64,000 nucleotides of DNA from JAZDCZ01 sp046757925. GTDB lineage: Bacteria; Gemmatimonadota; Gemmatimonadetes; Gemmatimonadales; GWC2-71-9. A program made the position numbers and the translations under genes. Below, in pieces: positions 16,701 to 25,856 of the stretch (within the stretch, counting starts at the first letter, position 1; each line of letters starts with the position of its first letter). The DNA is taken from the NCBI GenBank assembly GCA_046757925.1, contig JBHHZE010000003.1, positions 1 to 64,000 of the forward strand, read 5' to 3'. A model generated the notes under the pieces. It did no database searches, was not told the origin of the DNA, and saw only the letters and a list, made by a program, of their open reading frames with translations.

Positions 16701-16802
16701 ACCGTCTCAGGCCGGGCTCGACCGTCCCCGACCGTCTCTCTCAGACCGTCCTAGACCGTCCTAGACCGTCCTAGACCGTCCTAGACCGTCCTAGACCGTC
16801 CT
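16701..16802 (+). repeat. Right decamer array of the four-helix-bundle unit
   Basis: Six copies of AGACCGTCCT (16743-16802), preceded by degenerate units with ACCGTC cores (16701-16740). In reverse complement the unit reads GGACGGTCTA, sharing eight of ten bases with the left unit. The inner block 16721-16736 is the mirror of 16210-16225. About 105 bases separate the coding start (16596) from this array. Confidence 0.88.
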
Positions 16803-16893
16803 ACATCTGAAACCCCACGGCACAACGCTCGTAAGTAATTCAGATTCGACGATCGACCGCGAAGCGGTCGCTTCTCTCGAGCAAAGGTCATCG

Positions 16894-19323
16894 ATGGATT
16901 GGGTATTCCAAGACATAAAGTTCGCCCTCCGTTTCCTTCGCAAGCGGTGGGGTGTCACGGGTGTTGCCATCCTGGTGCTGGGACTCGGGATCAGTCTCAC
17001 GGCCAGCATGTACGCGATCATCAAGGGAGTCGTGCTGTCGGGGCCGGACTACCCCGAATTGGATAGGATCGTGTTTGTCCGGACAACGATTCCCCAGAGT
17101 CAGTTCAATCAATCTGTGAGGATCCATGACTATCTGGACTGGCGCGAGCAGCAATCCGTGTTCAAGGAGATGGCCGCCTATTTCACGACGGCGGCAAACC
17201 TCTCGGGCGACAACCAGCGGGCCGAGCAATACCGCGGAGTCCGTCTCACGGCGAGTACATTTGCTCTGTTGGGAACACAGGCGATACTGGGTCGCACGTT
17301 TGCGCCAGACGAAGATCTTGTGGTAGCCGAGCCGAAAGTCATCCTCGGCTACCATGTTTGGGAGCAGCGCTACGACAGGGATCCCGATATCGTCGGCAAG
17401 ACGATCCGCGTAAACGCCCGTGCTACCACGGTCGTGGGAGTCATGCCGCGTGGCTTTCGGTTCCCCGAGGAGCACGATCTGTGGATGCCGTTGGCGACGG
17501 ATCCGACGAGCCTCGATCGGCGGGGGGGGCCCGGTCTCTCCGTGCTCGGCCGGCTCGAGGACAACGTCACCGAGGGACAAGCCGCCGTGCAACTTACGGC
17601 CATCGCCCGGCGTCTCGAGCAACAGTATCCCCAAGCGAACAAGGACATCGTGCCCGTGGTCGAGCTGTGGCGCGATGCGCAGTTCGTAGACGATGATACC
17701 AAAGGACTCCTCTATACGATGTTTGCGGCGGTCGTAGGGGTCCTCCTCATTGCCTGTGCCAACGTGGCAAACCTGCTGTTTTCCATGACGATGGTGCGCA
17801 CTCGGGAACTCGCGGTTCGGACGGCACTCGGTGCGGTCCGACGGCGGGTGCTACAACAGCTGTTGACCGAGACGCTGGTGTTGGCGTTCGGGGGCGCAGC
17901 GCTTGGGCTGATGCTTTCCAAGTTGTCGTTGGATCTCTTCACTCGTGTAGTCGCTCCACTCAGGCCGCCACCGTGGATGGAATTCGTTCTCAGTCCTTCG
18001 GTGTTTCTCTTCATTCTCGGCACCACGTTCTTTGTGGCGCTGGCGTCAGGTATCCTACCGGCGCTGCATGCGACGAAGGTCGACGCGAACAGCGTGTTGC
18101 AGGATCAATCACGCGGCAGCTCGAGCGGTAACGTCGGGAGATGGTCCACGATCCTGGTAGCGTTGGAGGTCGCTCTTTCCTGTGCGTTGCTGATTGGCGC
18201 TGGACTGACAATGCGCAGCACGCTCGAGGTTGGTGACTCGGATTTTGGATTGGACCGAAGAAACATCTTGACCGCGGACCTGGAGTTACCAGGAGCGACC
18301 TATGATGATTCGACCAGTCGCCAGCAGGTTACCGACCGGCTGCAACGTGAATTGGAGATCATTCCGGGCGCGAGCAAAGTTGCTATTGCGTCGGCACTGC
18401 CGGTATTGGGAACGTCGCTCCGCTTCTATGGTAGCAGCGACAACGACTATGCTGATGACGGCGACTATCCGTTTGGTGCGTTTACACGCGTAACGCCGGC
18501 GTTCTTCGACGTCCTCGGCGTTCCTATCCTTACCGGACGTAACTTCGAAAGCACCGATGCCCTGGGTACCCAACCTGTAGTGATTGTCGACCAACGGTTT
18601 GTGGACCGCAACTGGCCCGGCGAAGACGCGATCGGCAAGCAAGTTCGCCTCGGTCGTTCGACTTCGAAGAACCCGTGGCTCACGGTCGTGGGTGTTGTCC
18701 GGTCGTTCGACATGACCGAGCCGCTGCAGTTCGGCGGTAGTTCGCCGGAGGGTATGTACGTGCCAATCGCTCAACAGCCGGTGAGCGGGCTCTCGGTTAT
18801 GCTCAAGATGCGTGGTGATCCGTTGAACGCTGCCAGTCAGCTCCGCACGATCGTGGCGAATGTCGATCCAGACATCCCGGTCAACCAGGTCAACACATTG
18901 GACAAACGGATACGCGATGCGTCGCTGGACTTTGTGATCATCGGTGGAATGTTCGCGACATTCGGTGTAGTGGCCCTGATCCTGGCGTCGATTGGCCTCT
19001 ATGCGGTGATGGCCTCTTCGGTGAGCAGACGTAGATCCGAGGTCGGGATCCGTATGGCACTGGGAGCGAACGGCGGCAGGATTATCGGCCTGATACTCCA
19101 GCAGGGCGTCAAACCGGTTGGGGTCGGCATGGTTGTGGGTCTGGGGCTCGCGGTATTACTCGGGAAGTCGCTGTCAACCTTTCTCTTCAACGTGAGCTTC
19201 GTCGACCCGCTCACGTTCGTGGGGATCCCGCTGTTACTGGCAGGCGTAAGCATAGCGGCGCTCCTGGTGCCCGCCAATAGGGCGGCCCGCGTGGCACCGG
19301 TGGTTGCACTCAGGGCGGACTGA
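16894..19323 (+). CDS. MacB/ADOP-type ABC transporter permease, orphan
   Basis: 809 residues. N-terminal FALRFLRKRWGVTGVAILVLGLG leads into membrane segment 1, then a large periplasmic MacB-PCD domain (about 50-250), a first FtsX block of three segments (about 275-400), a second periplasmic domain, and a final FtsX block ending RAARVAPVVALRAD. This duplicated layout is that of acidobacterial-type duplicated orphan permeases, which lack an ATPase gene next door; none is present here. Probably exports or pulls a lipid-linked or peptide substrate, unknown. A GACCGC/GCGGTC hairpin sits at 16855-16869 upstream. Confidence 0.92.
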   Translation: MDWVFQDIKFALRFLRKRWGVTGVAILVLGLGISLTASMYAIIKGVVLSGPDYPELDRIVFVRTTIPQSQFNQSVRIHDYLDWREQQSVFKEMAAYFTTAANLSGDNQRAEQYRGVRLTASTFALLGTQAILGRTFAPDEDLVVAEPKVILGYHVWEQRYDRDPDIVGKTIRVNARATTVVGVMPRGFRFPEEHDLWMPLATDPTSLDRRGGPGLSVLGRLEDNVTEGQAAVQLTAIARRLEQQYPQANKDIVPVVELWRDAQFVDDDTKGLLYTMFAAVVGVLLIACANVANLLFSMTMVRTRELAVRTALGAVRRRVLQQLLTETLVLAFGGAALGLMLSKLSLDLFTRVVAPLRPPPWMEFVLSPSVFLFILGTTFFVALASGILPALHATKVDANSVLQDQSRGSSSGNVGRWSTILVALEVALSCALLIGAGLTMRSTLEVGDSDFGLDRRNILTADLELPGATYDDSTSRQQVTDRLQRELEIIPGASKVAIASALPVLGTSLRFYGSSDNDYADDGDYPFGAFTRVTPAFFDVLGVPILTGRNFESTDALGTQPVVIVDQRFVDRNWPGEDAIGKQVRLGRSTSKNPWLTVVGVVRSFDMTEPLQFGGSSPEGMYVPIAQQPVSGLSVMLKMRGDPLNAASQLRTIVANVDPDIPVNQVNTLDKRIRDASLDFVIIGGMFATFGVVALILASIGLYAVMASSVSRRRSEVGIRMALGANGGRIIGLILQQGVKPVGVGMVVGLGLAVLLGKSLSTFLFNVSFVDPLTFVGIPLLLAGVSIAALLVPANRAARVAPVVALRAD

Positions 19324-19386
19324 GGGAACGTTGCACCGAAACCGGATCTTACAGCGTGTTCAGCATGCCATACCTCAGTCAGCCGC

Positions 19387-20049
19387 CTATTCCTCCGCCG
19401 AGACCTTGTAGGATCCAGTCTTGCGAAGCAGAGCTAGCTTGGCGCGGTCGCGTGCGGCCTTGCTACCGCTGATGGCAAAGTTGAGGACTGTTCTCGGTCC
19501 CCTTGTCTCGGTGAGAATCTCGTCGACGGCCGCACCAGCCTGCTGGATCAACCGTTCCAGCTCGTCCACCGAGTCCGGGTCTGCGACCTTGACCGAGCAA
19601 CGGGTAACTTTCGCTTGTCCTTGGAGGTAGGGTTCTAACCGTCCCAGACAGCCGAGCACGAGCAAGACCAACAGGGTCACTCCGGCGGCCTCCAAGATCC
19701 AGCCAGCACCGATGGCGATGCCGATGGCGGCGACGAGCCAGATGGTCGCCGCACTGGTCAAGCCAGTCAGGGCTCCCCGGTCCCTCAGAATGGTGCCGGC
19801 ACCGATGAAGCCCACACCTGTGACAATTTGGGCTGCGATGCGGCTCGGGTCGCCGGAAGTGCCGGCCAGGTACATCGAAAGCTGCGTGAATAACGTCGCG
19901 CCGACACAGATGAGAATGTTGGTTCTGAGTCCCGCCGCCTTCCCGCGGATCTCCCGCTCGAGTCCGATCGCACCGCCGAGGATCACGGCCAGGAGCAGAG
20001 CCCATAACAGATCCAGTCGCAGCGCGCTGATGAATTCCTGCCAGGTCAA
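19387..20049 (-). CDS. MgtC/SapB-family inner membrane protein
   Basis: 220 residues, with about five membrane segments in the first 130. Family motifs: GGAIGLEREIRGKAAGLRTN, VGATLFTQLS, VTGVGFIGAGTI, LTSAATIWLVAAIG. The last 80 residues form a soluble ACT-like domain (RCSVKVADPDSVDELERLI). MgtC proteins affect growth under Mg2+ limitation and modulate ATP synthase in pathogens; their role in soil bacteria is open. Convergent with the ABC permease. Confidence 0.93.
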   Translation of the reverse strand: MTWQEFISALRLDLLWALLLAVILGGAIGLEREIRGKAAGLRTNILICVGATLFTQLSMYLAGTSGDPSRIAAQIVTGVGFIGAGTILRDRGALTGLTSAATIWLVAAIGIAIGAGWILEAAGVTLLVLLVLGCLGRLEPYLQGQAKVTRCSVKVADPDSVDELERLIQQAGAAVDEILTETRGPRTVLNFAISGSKAARDRAKLALLRKTGSYKVSAEE

Positions 20050-20181
20050 AGGTCCGTCTCCGGCGTTGAGTCCGTTGAATGGGGAGCGAGAGAATGTTGG
20101 AATATCCGCTAGGGGATGTCGAATGTCTAACCGATCTCGTAGCCTCCATGTTTGCTGTTGGGCTCCACCAGTAGTCTAGTT

Positions 20182-23100
20182 CTACCTGCCGCCCAGGCGT
20201 GATTCGATCAACAGCCTGCGCAAATCCTTGGCCGGCCGATCGTACTTGGGACTCACGGCTTCGTAGATGTTTCGCGCGCCGGCGGTGTCTCCTGTGGCTA
20301 GCATCGCGGTGACCCCTCCTTCGATCAGGAGATCCGCCGGAACCCACTGCGTGTAGTCGAGAGGTCTCCAAATCGCCGTGCTGGATTCGTTGAGGATTGC
20401 AACCAGCATGCTCACGGCCTCCGGAAAGTCCCAAGTCGCTAACGCCCGTTCGAATCCGATGGCATGGCGAATGCTGCTGGGCCCGCCGTGGCGGTCGATG
20501 TACTCGAGTGCCTCGCCATAGAGTTTCTCGTCGGGCACCCCCGCCAATCCCCTCGACCGATCGGCTTCGAGCAGCCGGAAGTGATCGAGCCAGGTCCACC
20601 AGTCGCTGGGCGGCCGATCGGAGCCGACGAGTTCCAACCAGCGTTCGTGGTGGTATCGCGCAGTTCTCAGTTGTCCCCAATCGGGAGCGGCACGTAACCG
20701 ATCCGAGCCGTCTATCTCGCGTAGCACGGCTGCCCGGGCCCGGCCGATGAGCCGGGGGATGTTCGCCGCCAGCGGAGCGGTCTGCTTCAACGGGCCCATC
20801 CGATGTCCCGTCGTGGCCGCCGCAAGATTGAAACCTTCAGTGGTGAGCTCCAGGAATCCGGTCGCTTGGGCACTCTGGAATCGGACGCGTTCGGCCCGGA
20901 GATCCAAGACCGGATGGAAATCCGAATTCGGATGGTCCCAATCGTCGAGCAAGGGCGTGAAGACGCTTCTATTTGCGATGCGCGTTGACTCCAGATCGTC
21001 CGCCGTGAGCGGCAGCATGTGGCACTGTTCCTCGGCGTAGGCAGGTAGCTGGAACAGCGACCAATCGGGCTCGACCGGCGTCGCGGCCTTTGAGGCCACT
21101 ATCAGCATGTCCGCCGCACTAGTCTGAAAGATCGAATAGGTCGGAAACTCCCGATGGATGGCCGCCAAGACCGAGAGGACGAGATCGTCATCGGTTTCAT
21201 AGAGGCTGATCCACTGGCCGAACACCCCGGTATCGGTCAGATGTTGGGCTATATGTCGGTAGAACTCCGTCGTGAAGAGGCCCGCGACTCCGCTCACCCA
21301 AGGATTCGACGGCTCCGAAACCACCATGTCGTACTTGCGGTCGGTCGCCGCAAAGTAGGTCCGCGCATCTTCCAAGACGATGTGCGAGCGTGAATCCTTG
21401 AAAACACGAGCGTTGGCGGGAAAGAACCGGACAGAACCCTGCACCATTGCAGGTTCGATCTCGATAGTCGTCACCTCTTCCAGGTCCGGATCGCCCAGGA
21501 GGTAATGGGCGGTCATGCCGGTGCCGTGACCGATGACGGCCACATGACGAGCTTGTCGAGCGTGGGCGAGTGTGATGAGGCCGGCGAGTATCTGAGTTGA
21601 CGCATCTCCCGAGAGCGGTTCGCGCGGGGTGGACTCCTTACATGTGCTCAGCCATGAGAGCGGCAAGGAACCATCAGCTTTGCCGTTGGTCGCAATGACC
21701 AAGCGACGGGGTTCGGATGTTTCGTACACCGATACCGTGGCGGTGCGGCCGTCCTTGTAGAAGCGAACCTGTGACAGCCAGGGAGGACGCGGAGTTCCAT
21801 AACGGAAGACGCCGCCCGAGAGGATCTCTCGTTCGACCCCCGGGGTGACGAGCATTGCCGTGACCACGACGGCCGTGGCAGCCAGGGCGGCCGGCCCCAG
21901 GAGGCGCCGTCGCCGTGCGGACGGGGCGGCGACAATCAGCAAGACGGCGCCGATGGCCATATCGAGTGCAGCACCTCCGACGATCAGGTTTCTAACGCCT
22001 ATCCACGGGAGAATTATCAATCCGGCGATTGCGACGCCGACGACGGAGCCAACGGTATTGGCGCTGTACACCTGCCCTATGGCTCTCTCTCCGTCTTCAC
22101 CGACGACGAGAGTCCGTGTAATCAGCGGAAGCGTCATCCCGGCACAGATCGTAGACGGCAGCATGATCGCCAAGCTGGTAGCGTACTTCCCGACGCTGAA
22201 TCCGGCGTAGCCGGCGTCGTTATGTTCGAACGCCTGCATGAGCCAAGCGGTCCACTCGAAGGACCACGCGTAGAGAAGGAGCGTGGACAGCGCCGTAAAC
22301 CCCATCACCCACTGCACGATGCCGAGTGCCCGGAGCGGATCGGTGAACCCGTCTGCCCGGCTTCGAATCAGGAAGGACCCGACTGCGAGACCGAATATGA
22401 ACGCCGACAGCATGATCTCGAAAGAATGTGTGGCGCTGCTCAGGACGAGCGACAGCATGCGGAGCCAGCCGATCTCGTACGCAAACGAGGCCACGGCCGT
22501 GCCGAAACTCACTGCGAGGAGGAGCGTCCGCAGTCTGATTCTCACGCGACCGGTGCCGGGATGTTGGCTCGGGCGCTCGGTACTGGTCGTAGCCTGTGCC
22601 GTGTCGGCGGGCACCGCGGGGAATCGCCGGGTCATGGCGAGCGCAACGATTGCGACGAATACGTTGATGCCAGCGGCGGTGCGGACCGTACCGGGTAGAC
22701 CGCCTGACGCTAGCAGATAGAAGCCGCCGATGAGCACGCCGACCGCGGCTCCCATGTTGTTGGTAAAATAAAGGAGACCGAGCACGCGTCCCGGCGAGCG
22801 CGGGATGCGCCGGATGATCGCTGCGGCCACGAGGGGGAAAGTTGTTCCCAGCACTATCGCCTGCGGGAGGATGAGGGCAGCGGCCAACACCCATTTTGCA
22901 GCCGTTAGGAGAGTTCCGGGTCCGAGCGCTGGAAAGACCATCTGGTATGCGAGTTCGCTGGCGGCAACGAACAGCGGGTGAAACAGGAACCCGACGACCC
23001 CGACCGCAAGTTCGGCGACCGCGTATAGCTGTAAGGGATCGCGTAGCCGGTCAGAGTAGGCAGCGGCCACGGCGGATCCCACTGCCATGCCGCCCAGGAA

Positions 23101-23232
23101 GATTGCAAGCACCAGAACTTGGGCGTAGGCGGTGTGGCCGACCAGAAGCGCCAGATATCTCGACCACACGGACTCGTAGATGAGGCCGGCGCCGCCGGAG
23201 AGCGTGAAAATGATGCCCGCGAGCACTAACAC
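20182..23232 (-). CDS. Fused MFS-like transporter / spermidine synthase
   Basis: About 1016 residues. The start is uncertain: GTG at 23232 is the first plausible one; upstream sequence lacks protein character and overlaps the divergent gene. Residues 1-520: many membrane segments beginning IIFTLSGGAGLIYESVWSRY, the hallmark of the MFS/spermidine-synthase fusion. About 540-800: Rossmann methyltransferase-like domain with VAVIGHGTGMTAHYLL, IEIEPAMVQG, EDARTYF and SEPSNPW. The C-terminal 200 residues are helical, TPR-like. The polyamine-synthase part transfers aminopropyl groups in true enzymes, but substrate residues in fusions are often changed, so activity is not certain. Confidence 0.87.
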   Translation of the reverse strand: MLVLAGIIFTLSGGAGLIYESVWSRYLALLVGHTAYAQVLVLAIFLGGMAVGSAVAAAYSDRLRDPLQLYAVAELAVGVVGFLFHPLFVAASELAYQMVFPALGPGTLLTAAKWVLAAALILPQAIVLGTTFPLVAAAIIRRIPRSPGRVLGLLYFTNNMGAAVGVLIGGFYLLASGGLPGTVRTAAGINVFVAIVALAMTRRFPAVPADTAQATTSTERPSQHPGTGRVRIRLRTLLLAVSFGTAVASFAYEIGWLRMLSLVLSSATHSFEIMLSAFIFGLAVGSFLIRSRADGFTDPLRALGIVQWVMGFTALSTLLLYAWSFEWTAWLMQAFEHNDAGYAGFSVGKYATSLAIMLPSTICAGMTLPLITRTLVVGEDGERAIGQVYSANTVGSVVGVAIAGLIILPWIGVRNLIVGGAALDMAIGAVLLIVAAPSARRRRLLGPAALAATAVVVTAMLVTPGVEREILSGGVFRYGTPRPPWLSQVRFYKDGRTATVSVYETSEPRRLVIATNGKADGSLPLSWLSTCKESTPREPLSGDASTQILAGLITLAHARQARHVAVIGHGTGMTAHYLLGDPDLEEVTTIEIEPAMVQGSVRFFPANARVFKDSRSHIVLEDARTYFAATDRKYDMVVSEPSNPWVSGVAGLFTTEFYRHIAQHLTDTGVFGQWISLYETDDDLVLSVLAAIHREFPTYSIFQTSAADMLIVASKAATPVEPDWSLFQLPAYAEEQCHMLPLTADDLESTRIANRSVFTPLLDDWDHPNSDFHPVLDLRAERVRFQSAQATGFLELTTEGFNLAAATTGHRMGPLKQTAPLAANIPRLIGRARAAVLREIDGSDRLRAAPDWGQLRTARYHHERWLELVGSDRPPSDWWTWLDHFRLLEADRSRGLAGVPDEKLYGEALEYIDRHGGPSSIRHAIGFERALATWDFPEAVSMLVAILNESSTAIWRPLDYTQWVPADLLIEGGVTAMLATGDTAGARNIYEAVSPKYDRPAKDLRRLLIESRLGGR

Positions 23233-23504
23233 TTGCGTGTGTCCACTATTCCCTGTGGTAGGATAGCGAGCTTGCTTGGCCAAAGTGATGGACAATGCTG
23301 GCACGCCGCGGTTCGGGGCCGCTGAACAAGCAGGCGCATGTATCTGAAGCGCGATTCCGAGACCGTCGCAATAATCATAGTTGCGATGGCGTCGATAGCA
23401 AGCGGCGTCGATCACATATGTGTTGGACCGTGACCGACATTCGACAAGCGCGCCCCGAACGGCTACTTTGACCGTCGAGCCTCGCTCGGGAAAGCCGTCG
23501 GACC

Positions 23505-25802
23505 ATGACTTTAGAGGTGGGACATCACAATCGCACCACGACGGTCCTGTATCTCGTCGCCGTACTGTCCGGATACTGGAGCGCAGTGGATGCGCAGGAA
23601 CCGGCCGGGCGTCGCAACCTTCCGCCCGCACCGAGCTACGAGATCCGCCGAGCTTCGGGCACGATCGAGATCGATGGCGTGATGGACGAGGTGGAATGGG
23701 ACCGGGCCGATGCGATTGCTCTCTCCTGGGAGTTTCTGCCCGGCGACAACATCCCGGCTCGGGTGGAGACGGTATGTCGGTTGACCTTCGACAGCAGTAA
23801 TCTCTACTTCGGTTGTCACGCATCGGACCCCCGCCCACAAGAGATCCGAGCTCACTACGCGGACCGGGACGACCGCGCCCGCCTCCCACAGGACGACCAT
23901 GTTGTCTTGTTGATCGATCCGTTCAACGACGAACGCCGCGGCTTCCAGTTTCGTGTGAATGCGGCAGGGGTCCAGATGGACGCCGTGTTGGTCAAGACCG
24001 AGGGCTTCGAGGACTTCTCCTGGAATGCGATCTGGACGTCGGCCGCGCGGATCATGGGAGACGGCTACGAGGTCGAGGCGGCGATACCCTTCCGCTCGCT
24101 GCGGTTCCCCAGTACTACGGATGTGCAGACGTGGGGAGTCATCATCGAACGGTCGTATCCCAGAAACCTGCGCTATCGCATGCGGTCTGCGCCAACAGAT
24201 CGCAACAGCACGTGCATACTGTGTTGGGCAAACAAGGTGACGGGCTTTCAGGATATCGCGCCCGGGACCAACGTCGAGGTCGTCCCGACGCTCACCGCCC
24301 TCCGCACCCAGATCAAGACGCCATTTCCGGGCGGCAGTTTTGAGCCCAAGAAAGAGACCGGCCTGGCGGACGTCGATCCGGATTTCGGTGCGGACTTGCG
24401 CTGGGGGATCACACCCAACATGAGCCTCAACGGCACCTATAACCCGGACTTCTCGCAGGTGGAAGCGGATGTGGCGCAGCTCGCGGTGAACCGCCGGTTC
24501 GAACTGTTTTTCCCCGAGAAACGACCGTTCTTCCTGGAAGGTGCCGACTTTTTCCTGACCCCACTCCAGGCGGTCTTCACTCGCACCATAGCCGACCCGG
24601 ACGGTGGTGTGAAACTCACCGGAAAGACCGGTGCCAACGCAATCGGCATCGTGACGGCCCGCGACGCAACCACGAATCTCTTGTTTCCCACCAACCAGGG
24701 ATCGTCGGCCGGCGCAATCGTACAGGATGCGTACAGTGGTATCGTACGATACCGCAGGGACGTCGGTCAGTCGTCGTACGTGGGCGCGCTATACACCGGT
24801 CGTGGCGGCACGGACTACCAGAACCAGGTGTACGGCGCGGACGCGTTCTATCAGATTTCGCGGTCGAACAGTTTCCGGCTACAATACTTGCGTTCGAACA
24901 CGGAATATCCCGATGTGGTAGCTCAGGCGAACGGCCAGCCGGCCGGCAACTTTACCGGCGGCGGACTCTCTGCGCAGTTCGCGCATGCGAGCCGCAATTG
25001 GTTGTTCACGGCGCGGTACTCCGACTTGAGTCCCGACTTCCGCGCCGATCTGGGATTCATCCCCCGCGTCGATGTCAGAACCGGGTCCACATCTTTCGGC
25101 CACGTGTTTTGGGGACCAACCGGTGGCTGGTTTACCCGGATCCAGACGATAGCCAGCTATTCTCGAACAGAGAATCACGACGGCGCGCTGACCGACGACG
25201 CAGTTCGAGTCGATGTGGCGTACCAGGGTCCGTCACAGTCGACCGCGGCGCTCGGCGCAGGGCGACTGACCCAAGTAGTGCGTGGAGTCAATCACGATCT
25301 CAATCGGGCGAACGTCTCTTTCCAGGTCCGTCCCTCGGGATCGGTCGTCTTCGGTGCGGGGTTGAAGACGGGTGACTTTGTGGATTTCGTGAATAACCGC
25401 ACGTCGTTTGGACTGAGCTTCACCCCGAGCGCCCAGTTCGACATAGGCCGGCGGATAGCGTTCACCCTCAGCCACGTATTGCAGCGGTTGAACTTCAACG
25501 GTCAAAAGGTGTTCACCGCCAACCTCACCCAAGGCAAGCTGCTGTATCACTTCAACACCCGGACGTTTGTGCGCGCCATCGTCCAGTACCGCATCGTCCA
25601 TCGCGATCCCGCCTTGTACACGGTACCGGTGGCCGCCACGACTGAAAGGGCCTTCACGCAGTTCTTGTTCTCATATAAGGTCAATCCGCAGACGGCCTTG
25701 TTTTTGGGATACACCGACAACCTAGAGGGCTCCGACCAGTTCAGCCTGGAACGGAAGGATCGGACTTTGTTCCTGAAGTTTGGTTACGCCCTGCGTCCCT
25801 AG
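23505..25802 (+). CDS. DUF5916 outer-membrane protein with CBM9-like domain (copy 1)
   Basis: 765 residues. Signal peptide TTVLYLVAVLSGYWSAVDAQ. About 45-235 is a CBM9-like beta sandwich (EIDGVMDEVEWDRADAI, LYFGCHASDPRP, VVLLIDPFNDERRGFQFRVN). From about 240 the DUF5916 barrel (NPDFSQVEADVAQLAVNRR, FFPEKRPFFLEGADFF), ending in aromatic Phe-Gly-Tyr-Ala-Leu-Arg-Pro. Common in Gemmatimonadota and Bacteroidota; function not established, probably surface glycan or peptide handling. A paralogue is at 36205. Divergent from the MFS/spermidine-synthase gene. Confidence 0.92.
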   Translation: MTLEVGHHNRTTTVLYLVAVLSGYWSAVDAQEPAGRRNLPPAPSYEIRRASGTIEIDGVMDEVEWDRADAIALSWEFLPGDNIPARVETVCRLTFDSSNLYFGCHASDPRPQEIRAHYADRDDRARLPQDDHVVLLIDPFNDERRGFQFRVNAAGVQMDAVLVKTEGFEDFSWNAIWTSAARIMGDGYEVEAAIPFRSLRFPSTTDVQTWGVIIERSYPRNLRYRMRSAPTDRNSTCILCWANKVTGFQDIAPGTNVEVVPTLTALRTQIKTPFPGGSFEPKKETGLADVDPDFGADLRWGITPNMSLNGTYNPDFSQVEADVAQLAVNRRFELFFPEKRPFFLEGADFFLTPLQAVFTRTIADPDGGVKLTGKTGANAIGIVTARDATTNLLFPTNQGSSAGAIVQDAYSGIVRYRRDVGQSSYVGALYTGRGGTDYQNQVYGADAFYQISRSNSFRLQYLRSNTEYPDVVAQANGQPAGNFTGGGLSAQFAHASRNWLFTARYSDLSPDFRADLGFIPRVDVRTGSTSFGHVFWGPTGGWFTRIQTIASYSRTENHDGALTDDAVRVDVAYQGPSQSTAALGAGRLTQVVRGVNHDLNRANVSFQVRPSGSVVFGAGLKTGDFVDFVNNRTSFGLSFTPSAQFDIGRRIAFTLSHVLQRLNFNGQKVFTANLTQGKLLYHFNTRTFVRAIVQYRIVHRDPALYTVPVAATTERAFTQFLFSYKVNPQTALFLGYTDNLEGSDQFSLERKDRTLFLKFGYALRP

Positions 25803-25804
25803 GA

Positions 25805-25836
25805 AGTGCAGAGTGCAGAGTGTAGAATGCAGAATG
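25805..25836 (+). repeat. Short heptad tandem repeat
   Basis: Imperfect seven-base units GTGCAGA, GTGCAGA, GTGTAGA, ATGCAGA just after the DUF5916 stop and before the convergent SulP stop. Function unknown; possibly slippage-generated. Confidence 0.6.
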
Positions 25837-25856
25837 GTATTTGACATTCTTCATGG

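Larger units (their letters stand above)
16151..16802. mobile_element. Putative compact element: four-helix-bundle gene between inverted decamer arrays
   Basis: The 652-base unit has oppositely oriented six-copy decamer arrays at both ends (GGACGGACAA on the left; GGACGGTCTA on the right, read inward), an inner inverted repeat (16210-16225 and 16721-16736), and one gene inside. That layout, with a near-perfect inner inverted repeat and slippage-prone outer repeats, looks like a transposable or REP-like unit. The mobile interpretation is inference; no transposase is inside, and no target-site duplication is evident from one copy. Confidence 0.5.

Noticed and set aside
16151..16802. CRISPR array
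   Set aside because: Units are contiguous with no spacers and no Cas gene; tandem arrays instead.
20397..23183. Long plus-strand frames opposite the spermidine-synthase fusion
   Set aside because: Antisense to a gene with clear domains; no start signals or family match.
23233..23889. N-terminal extension of the MFS/spermidine-synthase gene to 1235 codons
   Set aside because: Extension is Arg/Pro-rich with no family match and overlaps the divergent DUF5916 gene; true start is near the first membrane segment.
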